From Desulfobulbaceae bacterium S3730MH12 (lineage in GTDB: Bacteria > Desulfobacterota > Desulfobulbia > Desulfobulbales > Desulfocapsaceae): DNA of 34,053 nt. Below the pieces are notes generated by a model. It did not search any database. It saw only the letters and a list, made by a program, of their open reading frames with translations, and had not been told where the DNA came from. Positions 1-8,803 of this stretch are shown here, one piece after another. The stretch lies in the NCBI GenBank assembly GCA_001750925.1, contig MAXH01000255.1:1-34053 (forward strand), written 5' to 3'. The position numbers and the translations under genes were made by a program. How positions within the stretch are numbered: position 1 is the first letter of the stretch; each line of letters opens with the position of its first letter.

Positions 1-254
1 AAATAGACGGGATGGATAGTATCGCTCCCTTTCATAAAGCCGTCAACAATTAGAAGTTCAGGCACTATATCAAAGGCACCGCCTGTATGTCCTCCCAGCC
101 CTTTGACGTTTGCAAAGGCAGTAAAAAACACCAGGCTGTCACGGACAAGAGTGATATTATTTTTCAGACTCTGCAGCTGCTCATCAGTCAATTTTTCCTG
201 GTTTAAATCAAATTTCAGGGGAGTATATCTGCCCAGGTCTATAGGAAAATCCAT
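1..254 (-). CDS. Transketolase-like protein, N-terminal part (runs off the window)
   Basis: The minus-strand frame opens with ATG at 254 behind a GGAG ribosome-binding site and stays open to the window edge, giving about 84 residues. The translation begins MDFPIDLGRYTPLKF and contains KGLGGHTGGAFDIVPELLIVDGF. The GGHTGG(A/P)FDIVPE stretch resembles the thiamine-diphosphate-dependent transketolase N-terminal domain, where conserved glycines and histidines shape the cofactor site. By family it would transfer two-carbon units between sugar phosphates in the non-oxidative pentose phosphate pathway. The catalytic core and C-terminal domains lie outside the window. It is followed on the same strand by no other gene here; uraA lies upstream. 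The family call comes from a short segment and from memory of related proteins, so it is fairly confident but not certain. Confidence 0.7.
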   Translation of the reverse strand, partial: MDFPIDLGRYTPLKFDLNQEKLTDEQLQSLKNNITLVRDSLVFFTAFANVKGLGGHTGGAFDIVPELLIVDGFMKGSDTIHPVY

Positions 255-325
255 TTTTTTCTCCGAATAGAAGTAACAAGCAATTAATTACAAGTTGAGG
301 GATCTCAATTTTAACATCTCCTTGA

Positions 326-1651
326 TCAGGAGTTTTCTTCTCTCTCTTTCGGTAATATCAGGTTCAACAACAAGCCCAAAATTCCGGCAAGACCAATTTT
401 TTCGATGGCAAATGATCCCGCGGTGAACTTCATGCCGCCGATCCCGCAGACGAGGATCACAGCTACTATAATCAGATTCCTCGGCGTTGTAAGATCCTGT
501 CCGGATTTTACCAGAGTATTGATACCCACAACTGTTATCATACCAAAAAGCAGGATCATGATTCCACCCATCACAGGGGTTGGAATAGTCGCCAGCAAGG
601 CCCCGACTTTCCCTACAAGAGAGAGAAGAATAGCAGCAATGGCAGCCCAGGTCATGATTGCCGGATTATAGGCTTTAGTCAATGCCACCGCCCCACTCAC
701 CTCCGAATAGGTTGTATTTGGAGGGCCGCCGAGCATTGAGGCAAGGGTGGTTGCAATACCGTCACCCAGCATCGTGTTTTCAATACCCGGATCCTCCACA
801 TAGTCTTTACCAGTGATCGACCCAACTGCCAGCACATCGCCGAAATGCTCAATCGCAGGGGCGATAGCCACAGGAACAATAAATAAAACGGCCTCCCACT
901 TCCATTCGGGCATAACAAAAGCAGGCATCGCAAGCCATGCTTTATCCGCCAGAGGGGCCAGAGAGATCAGTGCAGGAGCGGTCCAGTTCTGCAGAGATCC
1001 CGGATCAAATGATGCCTGCATAGAAGCGGTAAATCCGGTAACGTCAAGAAGAAGAGCTGCCAGATAGCCGCCACAGATTCCACAGAGAATAGGAATCAGC
1101 TTTAGCCAGCCTTTGCCGAGCAGGGATACAAGCACCGTTGTGATAAGTGCGACACCGGCTATAATCATGGCGGTTTTTTCAGGAACCAGCCATGCCGACC
1201 CGTCTCCCGTGCGTCCAGCAGCCATATGTACAGCCACCGGAGCCAGAACAAGGCCGATAACCATAATTACAGGACCGGTAACAACAGGAGGAAGAATCCT
1301 GTGAAGTACATCAGAGCCAAAAAATCGGATAGCAAAACTCAAGACAATATAGAGGCCACCGGCAGCGGCAAGACCACACATAGTTGCAGGAATTCCCCAA
1401 GTCTGCACCCCATAGATAATTGGTGCAATAAAGGCAAAAGAAGAGGCCAGAAATACAGGCACCTTACCCTTGGTGATAATCTGGAACACCAAAGTCCCGA
1501 GCCCTGCGGTAAAAAGTGCTACATTGGGATCAAGGCCGGTTAATATCGGAACAAGAACCAGTGCACCAAAAGCCACAAACAGCATCTGTGCTCCGAGCAA
1601 ACCATCCCCCAATCTGAATTTATAGTCACTGCTCTGCGTCTCACCGGGCAT
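326..1651 (-). CDS. uraA: Uracil permease, NCS2 family (UraA)
   Basis: This is a hydrophobic protein of about 441 residues with a dozen or more membrane segments. It carries the NCS2 signature region: the AIEHFGDVLAVG and GDGIATTLASMLGGPPNTTYSEVSGAVALT stretches match UraA, where the glutamate of the AIEH-type motif and the second Glu (YSEVSG) bind uracil. It imports uracil with protons across the inner membrane. An ATG at 1666 could extend it by five residues. I prefer 1651 because a GGAGG lies eight bases before it and that site overlaps the upstream ATG; the longer start also has a weaker AGGA. The gene follows upp by about 120 bases on the same strand, the usual upp-uraA salvage operon. 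The stop codon lies inside a small CTCCT/AGGAG dyad at 317-331. Confidence 0.95.
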   Translation of the reverse strand: MPGETQSSDYKFRLGDGLLGAQMLFVAFGALVLVPILTGLDPNVALFTAGLGTLVFQIITKGKVPVFLASSFAFIAPIIYGVQTWGIPATMCGLAAAGGLYIVLSFAIRFFGSDVLHRILPPVVTGPVIMVIGLVLAPVAVHMAAGRTGDGSAWLVPEKTAMIIAGVALITTVLVSLLGKGWLKLIPILCGICGGYLAALLLDVTGFTASMQASFDPGSLQNWTAPALISLAPLADKAWLAMPAFVMPEWKWEAVLFIVPVAIAPAIEHFGDVLAVGSITGKDYVEDPGIENTMLGDGIATTLASMLGGPPNTTYSEVSGAVALTKAYNPAIMTWAAIAAILLSLVGKVGALLATIPTPVMGGIMILLFGMITVVGINTLVKSGQDLTTPRNLIIVAVILVCGIGGMKFTAGSFAIEKIGLAGILGLLLNLILPKEREENS

Positions 1652-1769
1652 ACTTATAACCTCCATTTAATAATTCCTGAAACTATTCGATAAACTCCAA
1701 CTTCGATCTAACACCCATGAAATGAATTTCACAACCCCTTTTCTTCCGGATAGTACATGACTTTCAGGG

Positions 1770-2396
1770 CTACTTTGTGCCAAAAATTTTATCTCCTGCA
1801 TCGCCCAGACCAGGTAATATATACCCCACCTCATTTAACCGATCATCCACCGAAGCAACATAAATTTCCACATCGGGGTGGGCTTCCGTCACTTTCTTTA
1901 TCCCTTCCGGTGCCGCGACAATAAACAGCCCCTTTATTTTCTCGCACCCCGCTTTCTTCAGGGTCTCAATAGTTGCTATAAGGGTACCGCCTGTGGCCAG
2001 CATCGGATCAAGTATCAGAGCAACACGCTCATCGATCTCTTTAGCTAATTTGACATAATACTCTACCGGCTGAAGAGTCTCTTCGTTTCGATAATACCCT
2101 ACAACGCTCACCTTGGCAGAGGGAATGAGATCAATAACACCATCCATCATGCCAAGGCCGGCCCGTAGAATCGGCACAATGGTGATCTTCTTTCCCTGCA
2201 ATGTCTCAACTTCAACTGATCCGGCCCAACCCTCGATCATTTTTTTCTGAACAGGAAGATCCTTCGTGGCTTCATAGGTCAATAACCTGGCGACCTCCGA
2301 GGAAAGATCCCTGAAATCTTTTGTTGAAATATCATGCTTCCGCATGAGACCGAGTTTATGTTTAATCAGTGGATGATCAGCTACATGGACGGTCAT
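1770..2396 (-). CDS. upp: Uracil phosphoribosyltransferase
   Basis: A cytosolic enzyme of 208 residues, the normal length for the family. It converts uracil and PRPP to UMP and pyrophosphate. The PRPP-binding loop is visible as [17 protein letters not shown] (roughly residues 128-144), and the uracil-binding C-terminus as [17 protein letters not shown]. The upstream [13 protein letters not shown] segment is also characteristic. Upstream of the ATG the minus strand reads GGGAGAAAATT, an adequate ribosome-binding site. It is the first gene of a two-gene unit with uraA, so imported uracil is trapped directly as UMP. Nothing looks unusual. Confidence 0.97.
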   Translation of the reverse strand: MTVHVADHPLIKHKLGLMRKHDISTKDFRDLSSEVARLLTYEATKDLPVQKKMIEGWAGSVEVETLQGKKITIVPILRAGLGMMDGVIDLIPSAKVSVVGYYRNEETLQPVEYYVKLAKEIDERVALILDPMLATGGTLIATIETLKKAGCEKIKGLFIVAAPEGIKKVTEAHPDVEIYVASVDDRLNEVGYILPGLGDAGDKIFGTK

Positions 2397-2517
2397 AATT
2401 TTCTCCCAAAATTATTGGCTCATAATTCTTACGATACAAAATATACGTGGGCTTCAGTTATAAAAAAAACCGGGGAAATAGCAAGGTATTTTCCAGATCA
2501 ACAGCAAGCTCCAGAGA

Positions 2518-3420
2518 TCAGTTTAAGATCCGCGCTTTACCAATTCTGGTATGGGGAAGAAGTTCTACAGCAATAATACTTGCAAAAATCAGAGCACCTC
2601 CCATAAACTGCATGGTGGTGAGTCGTTCTCCTAAAAACAGCATCCCGCTCAGTGCCGCAAATACTGTCTCTGAACTGAGAATAATTGCTGCATCCGGCGC
2701 CGGAGTATATCTCTGGCCGATAACCTGCAGGGTAAATGCCATTCCAACAGAAAAAACACCGACATAACAGATACCCCAGACAGCACCGAGGAAGTCAGCA
2801 GCCAGTGGGCTTTCAACAATATAGCCCAAAATCAATCCGAAGATTCCGCAAACAGTAAATTGCACCGCTGCAACAACAAGAGGAGCCCTGGTCTTTGATG
2901 CCATAGCTCCCACCAGTATGACGTGGACAGCCCAGAACAGGGTGCTTGAGATTACCCAGAGATCACCTTCGGCCAGCTCAACTCTCTGGGCCCCACTCAT
3001 GATATAAGTACCGATAAAACAGCAGATTGCTGCAGGCCATACAATAAAATGCACTTTTCGTTTTAAAAAAAGAAGGCCGAGGAATGGTACCATGGGGACA
3101 TAGAGCGCGGTGAGAAAACCTGAATTTGTTACAGTGGTGCGAAGGATACCATGTTGTTGCAGGGCTGCAGCGGTAAGGAGAACAGTGCCGGTGATTACAA
3201 GTTTCAGCCAATCTCCCCGCTGAAACTTCCTCTCTTCTCTCTCTACTCGTCTGAACTGTCTGAAGGCAAAAGGGAGAACAATAAGTGCACCCACCAGAAA
3301 TCGTGCTCCGGTAAAACTGATTGTACCGAGATCTCCAACACCTATCTGCTGAACCACAAAACTGGATCCCCAGATGACGGCGGCCAGAGTAAGGAGCAAA
3401 TTTGCCTGTAATCGACTCAT
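2518..3420 (-). CDS. EamA/DMT-superfamily transporter
   Basis: A protein of about 300 residues with ten predicted membrane segments in two homologous EamA halves. The first half starts LLLTLAAVIWGSSFVVQQIG and the second has the matching SSTLFWAVHVILVGAMASKT. The late SSETVFAALSGMLFLGERLT stretch is the hallmark E-x-x-F/P-A-L-x-x...GE motif of the family. Members export metabolites such as amino acids, and the substrate cannot be read from sequence. A longer frame opens at 3462. I chose 3420 because AGGA lies about six bases before it and the family's hydrophobic start follows at once. The gene ends 122 bases before upp on the same strand, so it could be co-transcribed with upp-uraA, but no functional link is apparent. 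Confidence 0.88.
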   Translation of the reverse strand: MSRLQANLLLTLAAVIWGSSFVVQQIGVGDLGTISFTGARFLVGALIVLPFAFRQFRRVEREERKFQRGDWLKLVITGTVLLTAAALQQHGILRTTVTNSGFLTALYVPMVPFLGLLFLKRKVHFIVWPAAICCFIGTYIMSGAQRVELAEGDLWVISSTLFWAVHVILVGAMASKTRAPLVVAAVQFTVCGIFGLILGYIVESPLAADFLGAVWGICYVGVFSVGMAFTLQVIGQRYTPAPDAAIILSSETVFAALSGMLFLGERLTTMQFMGGALIFASIIAVELLPHTRIGKARILN

Positions 3421-3560
3421 ATCTATCCTGTGAGTAAAACTCAACCCTTTGTTCGGCCGCAAGTATACACCGACAAGGCGATTTTACAACACTTTCAACA
3501 ATCGTCCCGGCTCTTAAGCCCAGCTCTATTTTTCATTTTAACCTATTTATTCATGTTTTG

Positions 3561-3591
3561 TGTTTCATATGAAACATATGGTGGCTATACT
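3561..3591 (+). promoter_or_regulatory. Operator-like palindrome on a putative glpR promoter
   Basis: A perfect 16-bp palindrome, TGTTTCATATGAAACA, covers 3561-3576. A -10-like TATACT lies at 3586-3591. With a 17-base spacer the -35 position falls on 3563-3568, inside the palindrome. A repressor bound here would block the promoter reading into glpR. Autoregulation by GlpR is plausible but not shown, since I did not find the same palindrome at the other glycerol genes. The rest of the 3421-3703 region between the divergent DMT and glpR genes shows no gene. Confidence 0.5.
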
Positions 3592-3703
3592 GAACGTTCT
3601 TTCAATGAATGATCCTGGTGAAATCGAAGAACTATTCTTCACGATCCTGTCATTCCCGTAGAGAAAACTTTTTTCCAGGCCATTAATCTTCCAGGGTTAC
3701 TTT

Positions 3704-4471
3704 ATGGATATTCTTTCTGAACGGCAAAACAAAATCCTCGCTCTTGCCGGACAAAATGGCCGGATCGATGTGGAGGAGTTATCCATCACTTTCGAAGTCT
3801 CTCCGCAAACTATCAGAAAAGATCTTAACACCCTCTGCGACAGACAACTCCTGCAAAGGATCCATGGCGGTGCTATTGTCGGCTCAGGTATTGAAAATGT
3901 GAGTTATGAAGCAAGACGTCTACTCGCTCCCGGTGCCAAAAAAGCAATAGGAAAAAAGGCGGCAGAACTGATCCCCGATAACAGCTCACTGCTTATTAAC
4001 ATCGGCACAACAACTGAGCAGGTCGCCCATGCTCTGAAAGACCACCGGGGATTGCTGGTGATTACCAACAATGTCAATGCTGTTGATATCATGAGGAATT
4101 TTCTTGGTATAGAGCTGATTATTGCCGGTGGCCAGGTACGACGTTCAGATGGTGGAATCGTAGGAGTTGCCGCAGTCGATTTCATCAACCAGTTCAAGGT
4201 TGACTATGCGGTCATCGGCGTCTCTGCTATTGATGAAGACGGCTCTCTGCTTGATTACGATTTCAGAGAAGTTCGTGTTGCCCAGGCAATAATAGAAAAT
4301 GCACGGCACATAATCCTGGTAGCAGATACCATAAAGCTCGAACGTACTGCACCGATTCGTATCAGCCATGTCTCTCAGATCAACACCATAGTCATCAATG
4401 CGAAACTGCCACGCAGACTCGAGGAAACCTGTAAAGAACACAGTGTCCGCATAGTTATCGCCGAAGAATAA
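3704..4471 (+). CDS. glpR: DeoR-family transcriptional regulator, glycerol regulon (GlpR-like)
   Basis: The 255-residue protein has the DeoR layout. An N-terminal winged helix-turn-helix (about residues 1-57, ILALAGQNGRIDVEELSITFEVSPQTIRKDLNTL) ends in the LQRIHGGAI motif. A sugar-phosphate-isomerase-like sensor domain follows, with INIGTTTEQVAHAL, VITNNVNAV, IIAGGQVRRSDGGIVG and a late LVADTIKL. GlpR proteins repress glycerol genes and are released by glycerol-3-phosphate. The assignment rests on this family plus glpD starting about 75 bases downstream on the same strand. An AGGG sits seven bases before the ATG. A different sugar phosphate cannot be excluded, but the glpD, glpK and glpABC neighbours make GlpR the best reading. 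Confidence 0.88.
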   Translation: MDILSERQNKILALAGQNGRIDVEELSITFEVSPQTIRKDLNTLCDRQLLQRIHGGAIVGSGIENVSYEARRLLAPGAKKAIGKKAAELIPDNSSLLINIGTTTEQVAHALKDHRGLLVITNNVNAVDIMRNFLGIELIIAGGQVRRSDGGIVGVAAVDFINQFKVDYAVIGVSAIDEDGSLLDYDFREVRVAQAIIENARHIILVADTIKLERTAPIRISHVSQINTIVINAKLPRRLEETCKEHSVRIVIAEE

Positions 4472-4548
4472 CAGCGATATGTAAGCGCCAAAAGAGAAGA
4501 GCCAAACCTGCCTGCAAAATACAAATGAATTTAAGCAAAGGTATAACC

Positions 4549-6078
4549 ATGAAAACTCCAGTTTTTGATCTTGCCATAATAGGCGGCGGTATTAACGGCT
4601 GCGGCATCGCCCGTGATGCCGCAGGACGCGGTTTATCAGTTTTTCTCTGCGAGCAGAATGACCTGGCCAGCGGCACATCATCAGCCAGCACCAAGCTTAT
4701 CCATGGCGGGCTGCGCTATCTTGAATATTATGAATTTCGCCTGGTGAGGGAATCGCTCCGGGAGCGGGAGGTGCTTCTCAATGCGGCCCCCCATATCATC
4801 TGGCCGCTGCGCTTTATACTTCCCCATCATAAGGGATTACGCCCGGCATGGATGATACGGTTAGGGCTGTTCCTCTACGATCATATCGGCGGCAGAAAAC
4901 TGCTGCCGGGTACAAGCAGCGTAAACCTTGCCACCGACGAAGCAGGGAAATCATTGAAAGGCAACTATAAAAAGGGTTTTGAATATTCCGACTGCTGGGT
5001 AATGGACAGTCGCCTGGTAATTCTCAACGCCATGGATGCAGCCGCCAACGGTGCCGAGATACGAGTTAGAACTCCACTCATCTCCGCTGAAAGAACTAAA
5101 GAGATCTGGACCCTGAAAATTCTGGATAAAAACAGCGGCAAAGAAAGTACGGTGAAAGCCCGGGCACTTGTTAACGCGAGCGGTCCCTGGCTTGACACTC
5201 TCCTCACCCACATTTCTCATACCAAAACAGCGGAACATATCCGCATGGTAAAGGGCAGCCATATACTGGTCAAAAAGCTCTTTGAACACGAACGTGCCTA
5301 TATCTTTCAAAATGACGATGACCGTATCATCTTTGCAATTCCATTCCAGAACAGATTTACCCTTATCGGCACCACAGATGTAGACTTTCACGGCAAGCCG
5401 GATGAAGTTAAAATCGATTCCGGCGAAATCAGCTATCTCTGTGAGGCCGCCAATGAATATTTTACCACACAGATTGGTCCTGAAAATGTAGTCTACAGCT
5501 ATTCCGGAATCCGGCCTCTCTTTGATGACGGTAAGAGCGATGCCAAAGCAGCCACCCGGGACTATGTGCTCAAGCGTGATACGGGTGATGGCGAACCGCC
5601 CCTGCTTTCGATTTACGGCGGCAAGATAACCACCTATAGAAAACTTGCCGAATCAGTACTGGACAAACTCAGCAATTTCCTACCTGAAATGAAAGCCCCC
5701 TGGACGGAAACAGCCAACCTTCCCGGCGGGGATTTTTCGCCCGATGGTTTCCAGGATGAGGTAACAAAACTCAACACAAACTGCCCGGCTATCTCGAAAA
5801 AGCATGCAACTCGGTTGATTAGAACCTATGGTACCTGCGCCCATGAAATGAGCAGAGATATTCAGACACAAGAACAGCTTGGCACACATTTTGGCCACCA
5901 GCTTTATGGTTTTGAAGTGGATTATCTGCTAGCACGGGAATGGGCACAAAGCGCCGAAGATATACTCTGGCGACGCACCAGAATGGGTCTCTTTTTAAAC
6001 GCTGAAGAAACTGGGCAGCTGGAAGACTATTTAAATAAGAAATTTCCTGAGCTGCAAACAACAAATAAGGAGAAATAA
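4549..6078 (+). CDS. glpD: FAD-dependent glycerol-3-phosphate dehydrogenase
   Basis: About 509 residues, the usual GlpD size. It oxidises sn-glycerol-3-phosphate to dihydroxyacetone phosphate at the inner membrane and passes electrons to quinone. The FAD-binding Rossmann motif LAIIGGGINGCGIARDAAGRG is at the N-terminus, followed by CEQNDLASGTSSASTKLIHGGLRYLEYYEFRLVRESLRER, the GlpD-specific substrate/FAD region. YSYSGIRPLFDD and the ISIYGGKITTYRKLAE-type stretch (LLSIYGGKITTYRKLAE) lie in the C-terminal half. A frame extension to an ATG at 4525 exists but has no ribosome-binding site; AAAGG lies seven bases before 4549. The gene follows glpR closely. Together with glpA at 28868 the window encodes two FAD-type G3P dehydrogenases, commonly the respiratory and the anaerobic enzyme. 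Confidence 0.96.
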   Translation: MKTPVFDLAIIGGGINGCGIARDAAGRGLSVFLCEQNDLASGTSSASTKLIHGGLRYLEYYEFRLVRESLREREVLLNAAPHIIWPLRFILPHHKGLRPAWMIRLGLFLYDHIGGRKLLPGTSSVNLATDEAGKSLKGNYKKGFEYSDCWVMDSRLVILNAMDAAANGAEIRVRTPLISAERTKEIWTLKILDKNSGKESTVKARALVNASGPWLDTLLTHISHTKTAEHIRMVKGSHILVKKLFEHERAYIFQNDDDRIIFAIPFQNRFTLIGTTDVDFHGKPDEVKIDSGEISYLCEAANEYFTTQIGPENVVYSYSGIRPLFDDGKSDAKAATRDYVLKRDTGDGEPPLLSIYGGKITTYRKLAESVLDKLSNFLPEMKAPWTETANLPGGDFSPDGFQDEVTKLNTNCPAISKKHATRLIRTYGTCAHEMSRDIQTQEQLGTHFGHQLYGFEVDYLLAREWAQSAEDILWRRTRMGLFLNAEETGQLEDYLNKKFPELQTTNKEK

Positions 6079-6130
6079 ATTCATTAACATCACTGCCCGC
6101 AGCCCACCAATCATTGTTTTTTTATTCCCC

Positions 6131-6167
6131 CCCCTCCACCTCTTGAGGGGAACCGCCACTAAGTGGC
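6131..6167. terminator. Paired hairpins between convergent glpD and gntR
   Basis: Two short dyads lie in the 122-base gap between convergent genes: CCCCTC (6131-6136) with GAGGGG (6145-6150), and GCCACT (6155-6160) with AGTGGC (6162-6167). A run of T and C precedes them. There is no clear T-tract after either stem on the plus strand, so termination is suggested by position more than by sequence. Confidence 0.35.
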
Positions 6168-6200
6168 AGTATTTCAGGAGTGAGCTGCTAACTCTGTCTT

Positions 6201-6950
6201 TTACAGAGGGCTACGTTCTGGTCTGCCCTTCAGTTTGACCTGATATTTGAATTTGTCACTTCTATAAAGGGCGGTCAATTTTTCAATTACTCGAGAATCA
6301 CTCAAGTAGGTCAATCTTTTAACGACCAGGATGGGTGATCCCTTTTCAATTTGGAGCCGGTTTGCATCTTTTCCTGTAATGGATCCAGCTTCTATGATTT
6401 CATCACTTTCTTTGAGTGTTAAATGATATATTTTTTCCAGAGTGTGATAGAGCGAGCTATTTTCAAACTTCACCCGGGCCAAATCCGGCACTAAATCCAT
6501 GGGTAGGTAACTACTTAATATTGCAACTGGTTCTTTATTGACGAGTCGCAGTCTTTTGATCTTGATAACACTAGCCCCTTTTTCTAATTCCATTTCTTTG
6601 CGCATAAGCTCAGGGGGCTTAATTTCCTTCTTTTCAATAAAGATAGTGGTGGGAATCATGCCTCGAGCGACGATTTCCTCATAGGAACCGTAAATATGGC
6701 CAACTCTGTGAACAATTTTTGGATAAGTTACAAAAGTACCCACCCCCTTTCTTTTCTCCACCAGGCCGGCGAAAACAAGATTGTTTATGGCTTTTCGAAC
6801 AGTTTCGCGAGAAACATTGAATTTTTCCTGGAGTTCAAGTTCTGTCGGGATTGACTGGTCTGGGAGATAGTTTTTATTGGCAATATCTTTGCGGATACAC
6901 GACTCAACCTGGTGGTATAATGGAAGCAAACTATTTTTATCAACCGACAT
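6201..6950 (-). CDS. GntR-family (HutC/UTRA) transcriptional regulator
   Basis: The 249-residue protein has an N-terminal GntR winged helix (LYHQVESCIRKDIANKNYLPDQSIPTELELQEKFNVSRETVRKAINNLVFAGLVEKRKGVGTFV). A UTRA effector domain covers about residues 90-240 (VIKIKRLRLVNKEPVAILSSYLP ... YHLTLKESDEIIEA ... SPILVVKRLTYLSDSRVIEKLTALYRSDKFKY). UTRA domains bind small ligands, often sugar phosphates. AGGA lies seven bases before the ATG. It is 89 bases behind the HAD phosphatase gene on the same strand, and both are divergent from the corrinoid/ABC/kinase operon, so it is the likely local regulator of that island. A 16-bp palindrome at 8034-8049 is its best candidate operator. The ligand is unknown. 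Confidence 0.92.
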   Translation of the reverse strand: MSVDKNSLLPLYHQVESCIRKDIANKNYLPDQSIPTELELQEKFNVSRETVRKAINNLVFAGLVEKRKGVGTFVTYPKIVHRVGHIYGSYEEIVARGMIPTTIFIEKKEIKPPELMRKEMELEKGASVIKIKRLRLVNKEPVAILSSYLPMDLVPDLARVKFENSSLYHTLEKIYHLTLKESDEIIEAGSITGKDANRLQIEKGSPILVVKRLTYLSDSRVIEKLTALYRSDKFKYQVKLKGRPERSPL

Positions 6951-7039
6951 AATGTCGTCCTGAGATAAATTTTTATTTTCAAAAAGACTCTTTGCAGCCT
7001 ACACAAAACAGAAGGAAAGGACAGGACAGGAGAAATGTT

Positions 7040-7828
7040 TCATGGAAGGAGGATTTTTGCCAGCTCGGCAAATCCAGCCCCTCCTTTTTCTCTTGTTATC
7101 CAGGCAGGCTTGAATACCAGGCTGTTCTGGAATGCCAGAACATTGGCAACACCGACAGCGTTAGGGAAATATTCAAACATGGGTTCATCGTTGGGGGAGT
7201 CTCCGGCAAAGATGACATTTTCCTTTATTGTATCCAAATCTATTTTAAAGACTTCCCTGAACATGAGTTTGGTCATGGAAAGCTTATCATAAGCCCCAAA
7301 CCATCCATTCACATGGATAGAACTTACCTTTGCTGATGCTCCATTCTTTTCAAAGATGTGAACAATTTTGTCAATCTCTGTTTGAGAAAGCGCTGGGACA
7401 TCTTCGGCAAAATCAATGGCAAGATCAGCCTCCCTGTACGGCTGATCAGCTGAGACCACACATCCAGGAACGGACTCGATAATTTTCTGTTTTATAGTGG
7501 TAAGTTTTATCTGATCCCGCGCTCTTTCCTGCGCTGTTTTGAAATATCTGCGTATCATTTTTTTTGCATGGAAATCATAAACAAAATAAAACGCACCATT
7601 TTCACCGACAATCCCGTCAACAGGCCACATTCTTGCGATATGGTCACACCATCCGGCAGGTCTGCCTGTGATAGGAATAACTTTAATATCGGCATTACTG
7701 AAGTCTTCCAATGCCTGGAAAGCAGATGCCGGAATCCTGCCCTCATGAGTTATGGTGTCATCAATATCTGTGAGAAGATAATTGATGGCAGAACTTTTTT
7801 CCTGTGGAAAATATTTTATCGGTTTCAT
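7040..7828 (-). CDS. HAD-superfamily (IIB) sugar-phosphatase-like hydrolase
   Basis: The 262-residue protein has HAD motif I as LLTDIDDTITHEG, with the nucleophile Asp21 and the acid/base Asp23. Motif II is probably IPITGRP, and motif IV is FAGDSPNDEPMFEYF. The layout, with the cap inserted between motifs II and III, is that of HAD-IIB (Cof/sucrose-phosphatase-like) enzymes. These usually remove phosphate from small sugar or polyol phosphates. The ATG has only a distant GAAGGG upstream, so the start is less certain than the family. It precedes gntR on the same strand and is divergent from an operon ending in a sugar kinase. It may adjust the pool of the phosphorylated intermediate or inducer made by that kinase, which is inference. 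Confidence 0.85.
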   Translation of the reverse strand: MKPIKYFPQEKSSAINYLLTDIDDTITHEGRIPASAFQALEDFSNADIKVIPITGRPAGWCDHIARMWPVDGIVGENGAFYFVYDFHAKKMIRRYFKTAQERARDQIKLTTIKQKIIESVPGCVVSADQPYREADLAIDFAEDVPALSQTEIDKIVHIFEKNGASAKVSSIHVNGWFGAYDKLSMTKLMFREVFKIDLDTIKENVIFAGDSPNDEPMFEYFPNAVGVANVLAFQNSLVFKPAWITREKGGAGFAELAKILLP

Positions 7829-8008
7829 AAGAACATAATACCCTTCGGGCAGGTTGAAGATTTTTAGGCTGAAAGCAAAGCATACTCTATATCAGGATTG
7901 GAAAGCTATATCAATTCATACACGAGTAACAAGACCGGTCTTCCTCCCCCCTGACCATCGATAAAGATTTCCACGAATCCTCTTTAATTTCAGGTTCCGA
8001 TAAATACC

Positions 8009-8062
8009 TTGACAAAAAACATATCATCCGTATATCATGACGTCATGATGAATATCACGGAT
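8009..8062 (+). promoter_or_regulatory. Promoter and operator of the corrinoid/ABC/kinase operon
   Basis: The -35 box TTGACA is at 8009-8014 and a -10-like TATCAT at 8033-8038, an 18-base spacing. A perfect 16-bp palindrome, ATCATGACGTCATGAT (8034-8049), covers the -10. It is nested in a wider dyad of ATCCGT (8026-8031) and ACGGAT (8057-8062). This is the arrangement expected for a repressor that blocks polymerase, and the adjacent GntR/UTRA protein is the obvious candidate. The rest of the 316-base divergent gap (7829-8144) holds no gene. A short imperfect stem around 8091-8118 lies in the leader, and I see no cobalamin riboswitch. Confidence 0.7.
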
Positions 8063-8144
8063 TGAGTGAAGTTTATGATTTTTTACAATGCATCCTATCT
8101 AGGGCCTGTCCATAGATGAGAAAAATTTTTCTGGAGAAATTGAT

Positions 8145-8780
8145 ATGAAAATGGAGGATTTGGTTAAGGCTGTAATTGAAGGAAATGCTCCCGTAGTAAG
8201 TGATCTTGTTGTTCAAGGACTGAATGAAGGCCTGAAAGCGACTGATATTTTGGCAGAAGGGCTGACACCTGGCATGTCTACTGTTGGGGATCTTTTCCAC
8301 CGGGGAGAATATTTTCTCCCGGAAATGCTTTTTTCAGCGAAAGCCATGAAGGGTGGCTTGGAACATCTCGAGACGATTCTTTCAACAGGCGGTTCAGATG
8401 CTCTGGGCACAATTGTGCTTGGGACCGTCAAGGGAGATCTCCATGATATTGGAAAGAACATTGTCGCTATGCTTATGAAAGGAGCTGGATTTAATGTAAT
8501 TGATTTGGGTGTCGATATTCCGGTTGAACGATTTGTAGAAGCCCTTACTGAAGAAAAGGCTGATATTCTCGCTCTGTCTGCACTTTTGTCAACAACTATG
8601 CCTGCAATGGAGAGTACCGTAAAAGCAATAAAGGAATCCGGGCTCAAAGACAAAGTTAAGATCTTAGTCGGAGGGGCCCCGGTCACTCCAGAATTTGCTG
8701 ATGAAATCGGTGCAGACGGATATTCCGAAGATGCTCCTGGTGCGGTTAACAAGGTCAACGAGTTATTAGAATTGGTGTAA
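8145..8780 (+). CDS. Corrinoid (B12-binding) methyl-carrier protein, MtaC/MtvC type
   Basis: The 211-residue protein has the two-domain methyl-carrier layout. A helical cap domain covers about residues 1-85 and includes the GEYFLPEMLFSAKAM signature at 54-68. A Rossmann-type cobalamin domain follows, with GTVKGDLHDIGKNIVAMLM. The D-x-H-x-x-G motif is at 98-103, and His100 would be the lower cobalt ligand. The SALLSTTMPAM and VGGAPVTPEFADEIGADGY motifs of the family are also present. Such proteins shuttle a methyl group on cobalt between two methyltransferases. GGAG is eight bases before the ATG. It is the first gene of the operon, and the UroD-fold methyltransferase gene starts 23 bases downstream, the usual pairing of carrier and substrate-specific methyltransferase. 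Confidence 0.95.
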   Translation: MKMEDLVKAVIEGNAPVVSDLVVQGLNEGLKATDILAEGLTPGMSTVGDLFHRGEYFLPEMLFSAKAMKGGLEHLETILSTGGSDALGTIVLGTVKGDLHDIGKNIVAMLMKGAGFNVIDLGVDIPVERFVEALTEEKADILALSALLSTTMPAMESTVKAIKESGLKDKVKILVGGAPVTPEFADEIGADGYSEDAPGAVNKVNELLELV

Positions 8781-8803
8781 CAAAATTCTATTAAGGAAAA
8801 CAT

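Noticed and set aside
8050-8144. Cobalamin riboswitch before the corrinoid operon
   Set aside because: The leader is only about 100 bases and lacks a B12-box-like sequence. Only a small imperfect stem is visible.
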